From Microbulbifer sp. YPW1 (GTDB taxonomy: Bacteria; Pseudomonadota; Gammaproteobacteria; Pseudomonadales; Cellvibrionaceae), in the NCBI RefSeq assembly GCF_013367775.1, contig NZ_CP055157.1, positions 1,591,001 to 1,655,000 on the forward strand: a DNA stretch of 64,000 nt, written 5' to 3'. Both the position numbers and the translations under genes were made by a program. The notes beneath the pieces were generated by a model. It searched no databases. It had not been told where the DNA came from and saw only the letters and a program-made list of their open reading frames with translations. How positions within the stretch are numbered: the stretch's first letter is position 1; each line of letters starts with the position of its first letter. Shown here piece after piece: positions 9,206 through 19,281 of this stretch.

Positions 9206-9304
9206 TACCGGATATAGCTTTGCGGGACCGTCTGCGGCCAGGACGGCCGCAGCCGAGCCCCCAGGGATGGGTTCACGGCGTGTCCCGCAAAGCTATATCC
9301 GGTA
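9206..9304 (+). repeat. Structured intergenic element A2, inverted copy
   Basis: Perfect 23-bp outer arms (9206-9228, 9282-9304) differ from those of A1 apart from the inner GCGGGAC end. The same 27-base core appears in opposite orientation at 9255-9281, and an 8-bp hairpin lies at 9232-9252 with loop AGGAC. Here the GGA-loop strand is plus, sense to uvrD. The element ends 43 bases before the uvrD LexA box, so it probably lies upstream of the main uvrD transcript unless another promoter reads through it. Confidence 0.85.
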
Positions 9305-9346
9305 GCAGGCCCGCCACCGAACCTTATTCGGGCGCACCACAAAACC

Positions 9347-9362
9347 CTGTTTATATACCCAG
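9347..9362 (+). promoter_or_regulatory. LexA (SOS) box of uvrD
   Basis: CTGTTTATATACCCAG has the CTG-N10-CAG form of a gammaproteobacterial LexA site. It differs by one base from the E. coli uvrD box as I recall it (CTGTATATATACCCAG). It ends 32 bases before the uvrD start, as expected for an operator over the promoter. Confidence 0.85.
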
Positions 9363-9394
9363 TTATCCCAAAACCCCTGATACAATCCGCCCCC

Positions 9395-11620
9395 ATGGAC
9401 GTATCTGAACTCTTAGACCCCCTCAACGACCCCCAGCGCGAAGCCGTCGCGGCGCCGCCGGGCAATCAACTGGTTCTGGCTGGCGCCGGCTCGGGCAAGA
9501 CCCGCGTGCTGGTGCACCGTATCGCCTGGCTGATGCAGGTGGAGGGGGCATCGCCCTACTCCATTATGGCAGTGACCTTCACCAACAAGGCCGCACGCGA
9601 GATGCGCGGGCGCATCGAGGAGCTGCTGGGGGTAAATACCTTCGGCATGTGGGTGGGCACTTTCCACGGGCTCGCCCACCGCCTGCTGCGCGCCCACTGG
9701 CAGGAAGCGAAGCTGCCACAGAACTTCCAGATCCTCGACAGCGACGACCAGCTGCGTCTGATCAAGCGGGTGCAGAACGAACTGGGGTTGGACGACAAGA
9801 AGTGGTCCCCGCGGGAGACCCAGTGGTGGATCGGCGCCCAGAAAGATGAGGGCATCCGCCCGCAGTATATCCAGCTGACCGGCGATCCCTGGCTGCAGAC
9901 CATGGTGCGGATTTACAGCGCCTACGAAGAGGCCTGCCAGCGCGCCGGGGTGGTGGATTTTGGCGAGCTACTGTTGCGCGCACACGAGCTGTTGCTCAAC
10001 AACGACAGCATTCTCGCCCACTATCGCCGCCGCTTCCCGTTCATCCTGGTGGACGAGTTCCAGGATACCAACACCATTCAATACGCCTGGCTGCGCCTGC
10101 TCGCCGGCGATCAGTGCTGTATCACCGCGGTGGGCGACGACGACCAGTCCATTTACGGCTGGCGCGGCGCCAAGATCGAGAATATCCAGCACTTCGAGGC
10201 CGACCTGAAAGGTGTGCAGACGGTGCGCCTGGAGCAGAACTACCGCTCCACCAGCACCATCCTCAACGCCGCCAACGCGGTCATCGCGCACAACTCCGGC
10301 CGTCTCGGCAAGGAGTTGTGGACCGAGGGTGACAAGGGCGAACCTATCTCGCTCTACTCCGCCTACAACGAACAGGACGAGGCGCGCTTTATTGTCGAGC
10401 GTATCCAGGACTGGGTGCGCGACGGTAATCGCCATGACAGCGTGGCAATCCTGTATCGCTCTAACGCCCAGTCTCGGGTTTTAGAAAGCGCTCTGCGCGA
10501 TGTTTTGCCTTACCGTATTTATGGTGGACTAAGTTTCTACCAGCGCAAAGAAGTAAAAGATGCGCTTTCTTACATGCGCCTGATCACTAACCGTCACGAC
10601 GATACCTCCTTCGAGCGGGTGGTGAATACCCCCACCCGCGGGATCGGCGTGCGCACCGTGGATCTGGTGCGCGAGTTCGCTCGCGAGCACGGCAGTTCCA
10701 TGTGGGATGCCGCGGCCAAGATGTTGCAGCAGAAGGTGCTCGCCGCCCGCGCTGGCAACGCGCTGGCCAATTTTCTCAGTCTGATCGACGCCTTGGACGA
10801 AGAGAGCACCGACAAAACCCTCGACCATATCGCTGAGCTGGTGGTGGAGCAATCTGGCCTGATCGAATTTCATAGTAAGGAAAAAGGCGAGAAGGGTCAG
10901 ACCCGGGTGGAAAACCTGCAGGAGCTGGTCAGCGCTTGTCGAGAGTATACTGGTGAGCCTACCGTCGACCCTGATGGCGAAGCGATGGACGAGGAAGAGA
11001 TTCCACTGATTAACCAGTTTCTCGATGGTGCGGCACTTGATTCTGGCGAAGGTCAGGCAGACGAGTTCGTTGACGCGGTGCAGCTGATGACCCTGCACTC
11101 CGCCAAAGGCCTCGAGTTCCCGCTGGTATTTATGGCCGGGGTGGAGGAAAACCTGTTCCCGCACAAGATGTCCGCCCAGGAACCCGGGCGCATGGAGGAA
11201 GAGCGCCGCCTGTGTTACGTGGGTATCACCCGCGCGATGCAGAAGCTGTATATCACCTACGCCGAGAGCCGGCGTCTGTTTGGCAGTGAGACCTACAACA
11301 AGCCGTCGCGCTTTGTGAGTGAGATTCCCGTGGAATACATTCACGAGGTGCGCCTGAAGACGGAAGTTTCCAAGCCATTGTTCCAGCCGAATTATGGAAA
11401 GTTCGGCGGTGGGGTTAACCCCTACTCCGATGCCGCCCCGGAATTTGACGACGACCTGCCACCGCTGGCGCTGGGGGGGCGCGTCGACCACGCCAAGTTT
11501 GGCGAGGGTACCGTGGTCCAGTTCGAGGGCAGCGGTCCGCGTGCGCGGGTACAGGTAAACTTCGATGATGCCGGGAGCAAATGGCTGGTAGTATCCATGG
11601 CCAAGTTGCAGCCCCTCTGA
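9395..11620 (+). CDS. uvrD: DNA helicase II UvrD
   Basis: A 741-residue SF1A 3'-5' helicase of nucleotide-excision and mismatch repair; it removes UvrC and the damaged oligonucleotide and unwinds nicked DNA after MutL. The N-terminus (MDVSELLDPLNDPQREAV) is close to E. coli UvrD. Walker A GAGSGKT is at residues 30-36; motif II VDEFQDTN, motif III GDDDQSIYGWRGA and motif IV QNYRS follow in order, and LHSAKGLEF with VGITRAM forms the C-terminal motifs. The last 50 residues form the Tudor-like domain. A LexA box lies 32 bases upstream, so SOS control is predicted. Confidence 0.97.
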   Translation: MDVSELLDPLNDPQREAVAAPPGNQLVLAGAGSGKTRVLVHRIAWLMQVEGASPYSIMAVTFTNKAAREMRGRIEELLGVNTFGMWVGTFHGLAHRLLRAHWQEAKLPQNFQILDSDDQLRLIKRVQNELGLDDKKWSPRETQWWIGAQKDEGIRPQYIQLTGDPWLQTMVRIYSAYEEACQRAGVVDFGELLLRAHELLLNNDSILAHYRRRFPFILVDEFQDTNTIQYAWLRLLAGDQCCITAVGDDDQSIYGWRGAKIENIQHFEADLKGVQTVRLEQNYRSTSTILNAANAVIAHNSGRLGKELWTEGDKGEPISLYSAYNEQDEARFIVERIQDWVRDGNRHDSVAILYRSNAQSRVLESALRDVLPYRIYGGLSFYQRKEVKDALSYMRLITNRHDDTSFERVVNTPTRGIGVRTVDLVREFAREHGSSMWDAAAKMLQQKVLAARAGNALANFLSLIDALDEESTDKTLDHIAELVVEQSGLIEFHSKEKGEKGQTRVENLQELVSACREYTGEPTVDPDGEAMDEEEIPLINQFLDGAALDSGEGQADEFVDAVQLMTLHSAKGLEFPLVFMAGVEENLFPHKMSAQEPGRMEEERRLCYVGITRAMQKLYITYAESRRLFGSETYNKPSRFVSEIPVEYIHEVRLKTEVSKPLFQPNYGKFGGGVNPYSDAAPEFDDDLPPLALGGRVDHAKFGEGTVVQFEGSGPRARVQVNFDDAGSKWLVVSMAKLQPL

Positions 11621-11687
11621 AGGTATCCCGGAACGGTTCCGGGTTACCGCGACAAAAATAAGACAAACAATAAAAATTCAAACGGAT

Positions 11688-12881
11688 ATGAAAACAATAA
11701 ACTGGTATCCCCCTGTAATCCTGGGGCTGCTCGCGCTGCTGGTACTTACCTTCGGTGCCCTGGTGGTGTCCCGCTCGGATCAGGAGCAGACGGTCACCGA
11801 GATAAAGAGTGCAGCCCTGAAAAATGCCGGCCAGCAGATTTTCGAGTGGAAGCTCGTTACCACATGGCCGAAAAATTTTCCTGGCCTCGGCAGTGCGCCG
11901 GAGCGTTTCGCCAGGAAGGTCGAAGCCATGTCCAATGGCCGCCTGAAGATCAAGGTGTTCGGGGCCGGCGAGCTGGTGCCGGCGATGGGCGTATTTGGTG
12001 CGGTATCCAGTGGTGCCGCCCAGGTCGGGCACGGCGCTGCCTATTACTGGAAGGGCAAGGTGCCCGCCGCGCAGTTTTTTACCGCAGTGCCGTTCGGTTT
12101 GAATGCCCAGGAAATGAATGGCTGGCTGCATTACGGCGGTGGCCTGGAATTGTGGGAAGAACTCTACGCGCCTTTCGATCTGCTCCCCATGGCTGGCGGC
12201 TCCACCGGTGTGCAGATGGCGGGCTGGTTCAACAAGGAAATCAATTCCGTTGAGGACCTGAAAGGTCTCAAGATGCGTATCCCCGGCCTCGGCGGCGAAG
12301 TGCTGAATCGCGCCGGTGGTACCGCCGTCACCATTCCCGGTGGTGAACTCTATACTGCGCTACAGACCGGCGTGATCGACGCTACCGAATGGGTCGGCCC
12401 CTACAACGACCTCGCCTTCGGCTTTCACCAGATTGCCAAATACTATTACTACCCGGGTTGGCATGAGCCGGGTTCCATCCTCGAAATCATCGTCAACAAA
12501 ACCGCTTTCGAAAAACTCCCCGCAGATCTGCAGGCCATCGTGCGCACCGCTGCCCGCGACGCCAACCAGGATATGCTCGACGAATATACCGCGCGCAATA
12601 ACCGCGCGCTGAAAGAGCTGGTAGAAGAACACGGTGTGGAGCTTCGCAAATTACCCGACGATGTCATTGCACATCTGAAGGCAATCAACTCCCAGATCAT
12701 GCAACAGACCGCCGCGAGAGATCCCCAGTTCAATCGCGTCTACAAAGCCTTCCGGGAATTTGAGTCCCAGGTGATTCCGTATCACCGGATTAGTGAAGAG
12801 GCGTATTACAAGACGCGAAATATTGGCGAAAGAACAAATGAATGCGGGTCAATATTAACTGAGTTAAATCAAAAAAACTGA
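11688..12881 (+). CDS. TRAP transporter solute-binding protein (DctP family, mannitol/chloroaromatic-type)
   Basis: A 397-residue binding protein held by an N-terminal membrane helix (about residues 8-30), probably a signal peptide or anchor. The mature part starts FEWKLVTTWPKNFPG and contains the DctP signatures GRLKIKVFGAGELVPAMG, DLKGLKMRIPGLGGEVL and YTALQTGVIDATEWVGPYND; the conserved arginine in MRIPG normally grips the ligand carboxylate. It delivers a carboxylate (2-oxoacid-like is usual for this branch) to a DctQM permease. No permease gene adjoins it, but a DctQ/DctM pair lies 15 kb away at 27855-29845 and is the likely partner. Confidence 0.88.
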   Translation: MKTINWYPPVILGLLALLVLTFGALVVSRSDQEQTVTEIKSAALKNAGQQIFEWKLVTTWPKNFPGLGSAPERFARKVEAMSNGRLKIKVFGAGELVPAMGVFGAVSSGAAQVGHGAAYYWKGKVPAAQFFTAVPFGLNAQEMNGWLHYGGGLELWEELYAPFDLLPMAGGSTGVQMAGWFNKEINSVEDLKGLKMRIPGLGGEVLNRAGGTAVTIPGGELYTALQTGVIDATEWVGPYNDLAFGFHQIAKYYYYPGWHEPGSILEIIVNKTAFEKLPADLQAIVRTAARDANQDMLDEYTARNNRALKELVEEHGVELRKLPDDVIAHLKAINSQIMQQTAARDPQFNRVYKAFREFESQVIPYHRISEEAYYKTRNIGERTNECGSILTELNQKN

Positions 12882-13044
12882 CCGGAGTGTCCCCGATAGT
12901 AATATCTTCATATTGGATGGTGCGTTCGAACAATATTACGGCTTCCCCACTTTAATGCGCGCTAAATATCGATAATAATGTCTTTGTCAGTGAATTCAGC
13001 TGATCAAATGCCAATATTAAAAATATTTCCATTGGGGACTAATA

Positions 13045-13752
13045 ATGAAGTTGAAGTTTTTTGGGGTTCTGGCCCTTGGGGTAGCTCTGTTGTCCGGTTG
13101 TGCGGGCGCACCGCAAATGCCAGTTACGCCGGATGCGGTGTTCTGGGAGCAGCCAAGCAAGCGCATTGGAGTGGTTGTATCGGAAGTGCCGAGCCCGGAC
13201 GTTTACCTGCCTGGTGCCAGCTGCCTGCTGTGTCTCGCGGCGGCTGAAATGGCCAATTCATCCCTGAGCAAACACACCGAAACTCTGTCTACCGACGACG
13301 CAAAAACCCTGAAGGCTGACCTGGAAAAACTGCTGCAAGCCAAAGATGTTGAAGTTGTCGAAGTGACCGAGCCGCTGGTTGTAAACAAGCTGCCGAAGTT
13401 CAAATCCGAGGTGCCCAACACCGCCAAACGTGACTTCACTGCGTTCAAGAATCGCTACAATATCAGTCATCTTCTGGTAATGGATATCAATGCAGTGGGT
13501 ATGCAGCGCCCTTATTCCAGCTACATTCCCACCAGCGACCCCAAGGGTTACTTCAACGCTCTGGGATTCCTGGTTGACCTCTCCGACAATACCTACAAAT
13601 GGTACAAGCCGGTAGTCGTCACCAAGGCCGTCACCGAAGAGTGGGACGAGGCTCCCACCTTCCCAGCGCTGACCAACGCTTATTACCAGGCGATTGCGGA
13701 AGGTAAGGAAATTATTATTTCTTCACTGGACAGCAAAGCTGTAGAGAACTGA
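13045..13752 (+). CDS. Predicted lipoprotein of unknown function
   Basis: A 235-residue protein. The signal peptide ends in lipobox LLSGC (cysteine near residue 19) followed by AGAPQ, so an outer-membrane anchor is likely. The mature part alternates beta-strand-like and helical segments and contains FKNRYNISHLLVMDI, reminiscent of lipoproteins with an anticodon-binding-like alpha/beta fold; I do not recognise the family. GGGGA before ATG 13045 decides the start over a longer frame opening at 12978. A strong terminator follows. It neighbours a second lipoprotein gene with no evident sequence similarity. Confidence 0.75.
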   Translation: MKLKFFGVLALGVALLSGCAGAPQMPVTPDAVFWEQPSKRIGVVVSEVPSPDVYLPGASCLLCLAAAEMANSSLSKHTETLSTDDAKTLKADLEKLLQAKDVEVVEVTEPLVVNKLPKFKSEVPNTAKRDFTAFKNRYNISHLLVMDINAVGMQRPYSSYIPTSDPKGYFNALGFLVDLSDNTYKWYKPVVVTKAVTEEWDEAPTFPALTNAYYQAIAEGKEIIISSLDSKAVEN

Positions 13753-13770
13753 GTTCAAAGTACTCTCCAA

Positions 13771-13807
13771 AAAGGTACAACCAAGTAATTGGCTGTACCT
13801 TTTTTTA
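13771..13807 (+). terminator. Rho-independent terminator
   Basis: The stem AAAGGTACAACCA/TGGCTGTACCTTT has one mismatch and a short loop, and is followed by seven T residues. It separates the two lipoprotein genes into independent units. Confidence 0.85.
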
Positions 13808-13872
13808 TTCAGAAATTTAACTGAATGCGGGTTTAACTTTTCCATTTTCAAACAATAAATACAAAAGTAAAA

Positions 13873-14757
13873 ATGAATAAATTCATAACTATAGTGTTGG
13901 TCATATTTTTGGCTGCCTGTGCCAGCTCAAAAAATCAGAATTATGTAGAACATGTAAAGCGTACTTCGGAGGTGACTCCGGGATCGATATTGCTGGTCAA
14001 GATGACCCCGGATCAAAAAGTAGATTTCTACGGCGAAGTAGATCTTGACGACGTGAACGCCGATCACGGTTCGATGATGTACGTCGCGAATACCCCGGGT
14101 GTATTTGCCGCATCGGTTCTTGCGCACGCCGTTATTGCGGGATCGGCCAACGATAATCAGAAGGCGAAAGCGCAGGAAGAAGCAAACAAGGTGCTTTTGC
14201 CATACGCCGATACCATCGATTCTCTGACCGAGGCAAGCTTGATACAGGGTGCTTTGGACAGTCGCGAATTCTCCACCTATGAATTCTCCCCGTGGAGTGA
14301 GTCTTCCCAGAGCGGCTGGTCTGTGGTGGTGAAACCGGTTTTCCTTTTATCCCAGGACCAGCGCACTATGACGTTGAAGAATGCGGTCACCTTGATTGCA
14401 AATGACAACGAAAAGACGCCAGCTTATCAGAACCTTATAGAAGTGGTGTCTATTCCTGGGGATGTTGAAGGCGTGCTTGCGCAGGAGGAAATACCCTTCG
14501 TGGCAGGTGAGCTGATCTCTATCTCGCTTGCTATTCTGGAAGAAGAGCTACAAGGCAAGCATGTGGATAAGACCAAGCAGAAAACCCTGAGTTACCAACA
14601 AGGTGGAAAAAAGAAATTCGAGCGCGGCGTAATCTTGTCGGAACAGTGTGATCGAGTAACTTTCCGCTCTTTGCGCGGATGGGTTAAATCGGTGCCTGGC
14701 GGCACTGGTGAGTGTGAAGTGCAGGCTCGGACCGACGCGGCTGCAGTGCAGATTTAG
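13873..14757 (+). CDS. Predicted lipoprotein of unknown function
   Basis: A 294-residue protein with signal peptide MNKFITIVLVIFLAACASS; the lipobox LAAC puts the lipidated cysteine at about residue 16. The mature region is soluble and acidic, with a helical stretch near residues 75-130 and beta-rich remainder. No family is recognised. Its 5' part is more AT-rich than the neighbouring genes, and the upstream region is AT-rich too, which may indicate later acquisition. A terminator stands on each side, so it is transcribed alone. Confidence 0.7.
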   Translation: MNKFITIVLVIFLAACASSKNQNYVEHVKRTSEVTPGSILLVKMTPDQKVDFYGEVDLDDVNADHGSMMYVANTPGVFAASVLAHAVIAGSANDNQKAKAQEEANKVLLPYADTIDSLTEASLIQGALDSREFSTYEFSPWSESSQSGWSVVVKPVFLLSQDQRTMTLKNAVTLIANDNEKTPAYQNLIEVVSIPGDVEGVLAQEEIPFVAGELISISLAILEEELQGKHVDKTKQKTLSYQQGGKKKFERGVILSEQCDRVTFRSLRGWVKSVPGGTGECEVQARTDAAAVQI

Positions 14758-14782
14758 TCAGTGTCAAAGTTAACGTCAGAGG

Positions 14783-14815
14783 AGGCCCATTAAAGTATTG
14801 ATGGGCCCTTTTTTT
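14783..14815 (+). terminator. Rho-independent terminator
   Basis: The 7-bp stem GGCCCAT/ATGGGCC encloses a ten-base loop and is followed by CTTTTTTT. It lies 26 bases after the second lipoprotein gene. Confidence 0.85.
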
Positions 14816-14993
14816 CGTTTTAAGCCGGATAAACAATGATTCGGACGGTAATAGAGTGGACCACCTCTGATTCAATCGTGTTTGCCCCGTGGCAGCATAG
14901 GGAATATCGGAAAATCTCCATTCAAACAAGGCTAAAAATTCGAGCTGCGCGATGTTATCAGTAAGTGCGATGGATCATTCAGAAGGAAAAGGT

Positions 14994-16334
14994 ATGAGGA
15001 AGCCTGGGAATCACGTCCTAATTTGGATCTTTAGCCTTTTTCTTTTCAACACCGCATTGCCGGTGTCCGCAAATACCGAACAATTAAGTACTTTTCCGTT
15101 ATTACGACCGGCCATTTCGGCGGAAAGTGCCGGATTCTCCGCAGAGAAACTGAAAGAGCTTGACGGGTTGATTTCCAGAGATATCGCTGCCGGTTTCCCG
15201 GGGGCGGTCTTGTTGATTATCCGTGACGGAAAAATCGTCAAGAATACCAGTTATGGTTATCGCCAGAAATTTGACGGGGCGGAGCCACTGGAAGACTTCC
15301 TGCCAATGACCACCGATACGCTCTTTGACCTGGCCTCTAATACAAAAATGTATGCAACGAATTTCGCGCTGCAGAAACTGGTCAGTGAGGGTAGGCTGGA
15401 TTTAAAGGCGAGAGTGCGCGATTACCTGCCGGAATTCCGCGATCTGGACAGCGATTCTATCCGTGGCAAAGATGAACTGACCGTAGAAGATGTGTTGCGC
15501 CACCGCGCTGGCTTTATGCCCGACCCGCAATACCACAATCAGGAGGTGGCAAAAAGTCTTTACTCACAGGCAAAAGACCTTACTCACCAACAGATTGCAC
15601 TGACTCCACTGGTCTACCCGCCGCGCACAGACACTGTGTACAGTGATGTAGATTATATGTTGCTCGGCCTGATTATTGAGCGGATTACCGGCCAAAAACT
15701 GGATGAGCATGTGGAGGGCTCGATCTATACGCCTCTGGGATTAACGCATACCCGCTTCAATCCATTGCAAAAAGGTTTTGATCGTTCGAAGTTTGCGGCT
15801 ACTGAGCTTCAGGGTAATACCCGGGGCGGTACCGTCTCCTTTCCCAATATCCGGACTGCTACGCTGCAGGGGCAGGTTCACGATGAAAAGGCTTACTATG
15901 CGATGGCGGGTGTTGCTGGCCACGCTGGTCTGTTCTCCACCTCGGGGGATCTCGCGGTACTTCTGCAGGTGATGCTCAATGGCGGCGGCTATGATCAGGT
16001 TGCACTGTTCGACGCCGATACTATTCGGCTATTCACGCAACCTTCCGAGCGCGACCCGACCTTTGCATTGGGTTGGCGCATCAATGGCAATGAAGACATG
16101 CAATGGATGTTCGGCGAACATGCGAGCAACCAGGCCTACGGTCATACCGGATGGACCGGTACGCTCACCATCATTGATCCGGTTTACGATCTCGGGATTG
16201 TGCTACTTACCAATAAAAAACACTCACCCGTAATTACCCGGGGACGCGGCACCGGCAGATTTATCGGGGATTACTTTGCGGTTGGACGTTACGGAGAGGT
16301 GGTATCGGCGATATATCGGGCGATGATAATGTAG
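14994..16334 (+). CDS. Exported serine beta-lactamase-fold hydrolase (YfeW/PBP4B-like)
   Basis: A 446-residue periplasmic hydrolase of the class C beta-lactamase/DD-peptidase fold. In-frame ATGs at 14952 and 14970 exist, but AGAAGGAAAAGG lies just before ATG 14994 and that start gives a clean signal peptide ending near ALPVSA. Motif 1 is SNTK (SxxK), motif 2 YSD in place of YxN, and motif 3 HTG in place of KTG (AYGHTGWTG). These variants are usual in the YfeW/esterase branch rather than in true beta-lactamases. A role in trimming peptidoglycan peptides or D-amino-acid compounds is possible; resistance to beta-lactams should not be assumed. Confidence 0.85.
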   Translation: MRKPGNHVLIWIFSLFLFNTALPVSANTEQLSTFPLLRPAISAESAGFSAEKLKELDGLISRDIAAGFPGAVLLIIRDGKIVKNTSYGYRQKFDGAEPLEDFLPMTTDTLFDLASNTKMYATNFALQKLVSEGRLDLKARVRDYLPEFRDLDSDSIRGKDELTVEDVLRHRAGFMPDPQYHNQEVAKSLYSQAKDLTHQQIALTPLVYPPRTDTVYSDVDYMLLGLIIERITGQKLDEHVEGSIYTPLGLTHTRFNPLQKGFDRSKFAATELQGNTRGGTVSFPNIRTATLQGQVHDEKAYYAMAGVAGHAGLFSTSGDLAVLLQVMLNGGGYDQVALFDADTIRLFTQPSERDPTFALGWRINGNEDMQWMFGEHASNQAYGHTGWTGTLTIIDPVYDLGIVLLTNKKHSPVITRGRGTGRFIGDYFAVGRYGEVVSAIYRAMIM

Positions 16335-16361
16335 TGTCAAATCGACCATCTTCGCCCGTGT

Positions 16362-16385
16362 AAAAAAAGGGGGCCTTGCGGCCCC
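16362..16385 (-). terminator. Terminator of the groESL operon
   Basis: Read on the minus strand, GGGGCC-GCAA-GGCCCC is followed by a C and seven T residues. It begins about 30 bases after the groL stop. Confidence 0.85.
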
Positions 16386-16415
16386 AAATAATACAAAGCA
16401 CTGGGGGTTGGAAGA

Positions 16416-18373
<1,958 letters not shown>

Positions 18374-18457
18374 CGGATTTCCTCCCAATAAGCATTTGGA
18401 TGTTTCAATGGTTAAAGGGTTTGCCGGGCAGGATCTGGGTTCCTCCCGACAATCGCG

Positions 18458-18486
18458 AAAATAGGATTCAAACAATGATTTTCAAG
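18458..18486 (-). promoter_or_regulatory. Sigma32-like heat-shock promoter of groESL
   Basis: On the minus strand CTTGAAA (18486-18480) is an exact match to the sigma32 -35 box. After 14 bases comes CCTATTTT (18465-18458), close to the CCCCATnT -10 box. Transcription would begin about 90 bases before groS. Confidence 0.65.
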
Positions 18487-18500
18487 GGGGTAAAAACGGA

Positions 18501-18527
18501 TTTTTTATAAAAAATTTTTATAAAAAT
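18501..18527. repeat. Two abutting AT-only palindromes between groS and the next gene
   Basis: TTTTTTATAAAAAA (18501-18514) and ATTTTTATAAAAAT (18514-18527) are each perfect 14-base palindromes that share one base. They lie just upstream of the groESL promoter and could act as an UP element or nucleoid-protein site. Confidence 0.55.
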
Positions 18528-18599
18528 ACGAGGTCAAAAAATAGAAGGGGGATAAGGGTGGATTTATAGTTGTAGTGATGGAAAGAGAAGGAGGAGCTG

Positions 18600-19196
18600 A
18601 TGCCATCCGTATCACAAGCCACCTTTGAGCGAACCCTGGCGGATTTTTTTCGCGAGCGACTGCAGGCCGGAGCCAATGAGCTGGATCCGCGCCCCCAGGA
18701 GGACACCCTGTGGTATCTGGGCAGCCTGCTCGCGCGCTTCGGCGATAGTGGCCAGGTCTTTAGCTACGACGAAGGCGAAGTGTCAGTTCGTCCACTGGCG
18801 CTACTGTACCGGGACGCGGTGGAGGTGGATAACCACTACCACCGCTGTCTGATCCTGCGCCAGCTGGGGGACCTGGCGCTGTTTATGGGCGCACTTTTTC
18901 CGGAAAGCTACCGTCGCCGTGGGATCAGTCGGGATTACTTTATCGGTATGGGCGGTGGCGCCTACGACTACCTGGGGGAAAACGCACGGCACAACCGGCG
19001 TGTATTCAGCGAGCTCGCAGAACACTTTGCCCGATTGTTGGAGCTGGTGGCGGCGGTGTGCGGGCGCGGGCGGGGGATGGACGCCACGGATATTCTGCAA
19101 TTGTTCCAGCGCTGGCGAGAAACCAATGACCCGAAACTGGCGATACAGTTGCGCGGCCTCGGCGTCGTGCTACCGGAGGTTGGCGGGCTGCATTGA
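18600..19196 (+). CDS. Conserved-looking hypothetical protein
   Basis: A 198-residue soluble, helix-rich protein that I do not recognise. AGGAGG ends eight bases before the ATG, a near-ideal ribosome site. Features seen: tryptophan/tyrosine-rich DTLWYLGSLLARFGDS near residue 37, HYHRCLILRQLGDLALFMGALFPES near 80, and a glycine-rich GMGGGAYDYLG near 118. No signal peptide or membrane helix. It is divergent from groES and followed 85 bases later by a COQ7-family gene on the same strand, so the two may be functionally linked. Confidence 0.75.
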   Translation: MPSVSQATFERTLADFFRERLQAGANELDPRPQEDTLWYLGSLLARFGDSGQVFSYDEGEVSVRPLALLYRDAVEVDNHYHRCLILRQLGDLALFMGALFPESYRRRGISRDYFIGMGGGAYDYLGENARHNRRVFSELAEHFARLLELVAAVCGRGRGMDATDILQLFQRWRETNDPKLAIQLRGLGVVLPEVGGLH

Positions 19197-19281
19197 GGCG
19201 GTGGTCCCGGCTCCAAAAAATACTGACAGTGGTAGGCTATATTTCGCTGACTTGGGGTAAAGACAAGGGAGTGTCTATACC

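Noticed and set aside
9025-9304. CRISPR-like array or IS ends from the repeated 27-base core
   Set aside because: Only dispersed copies in alternating orientation were found, with no regular spacers, transposase gene or visible target-site duplications.
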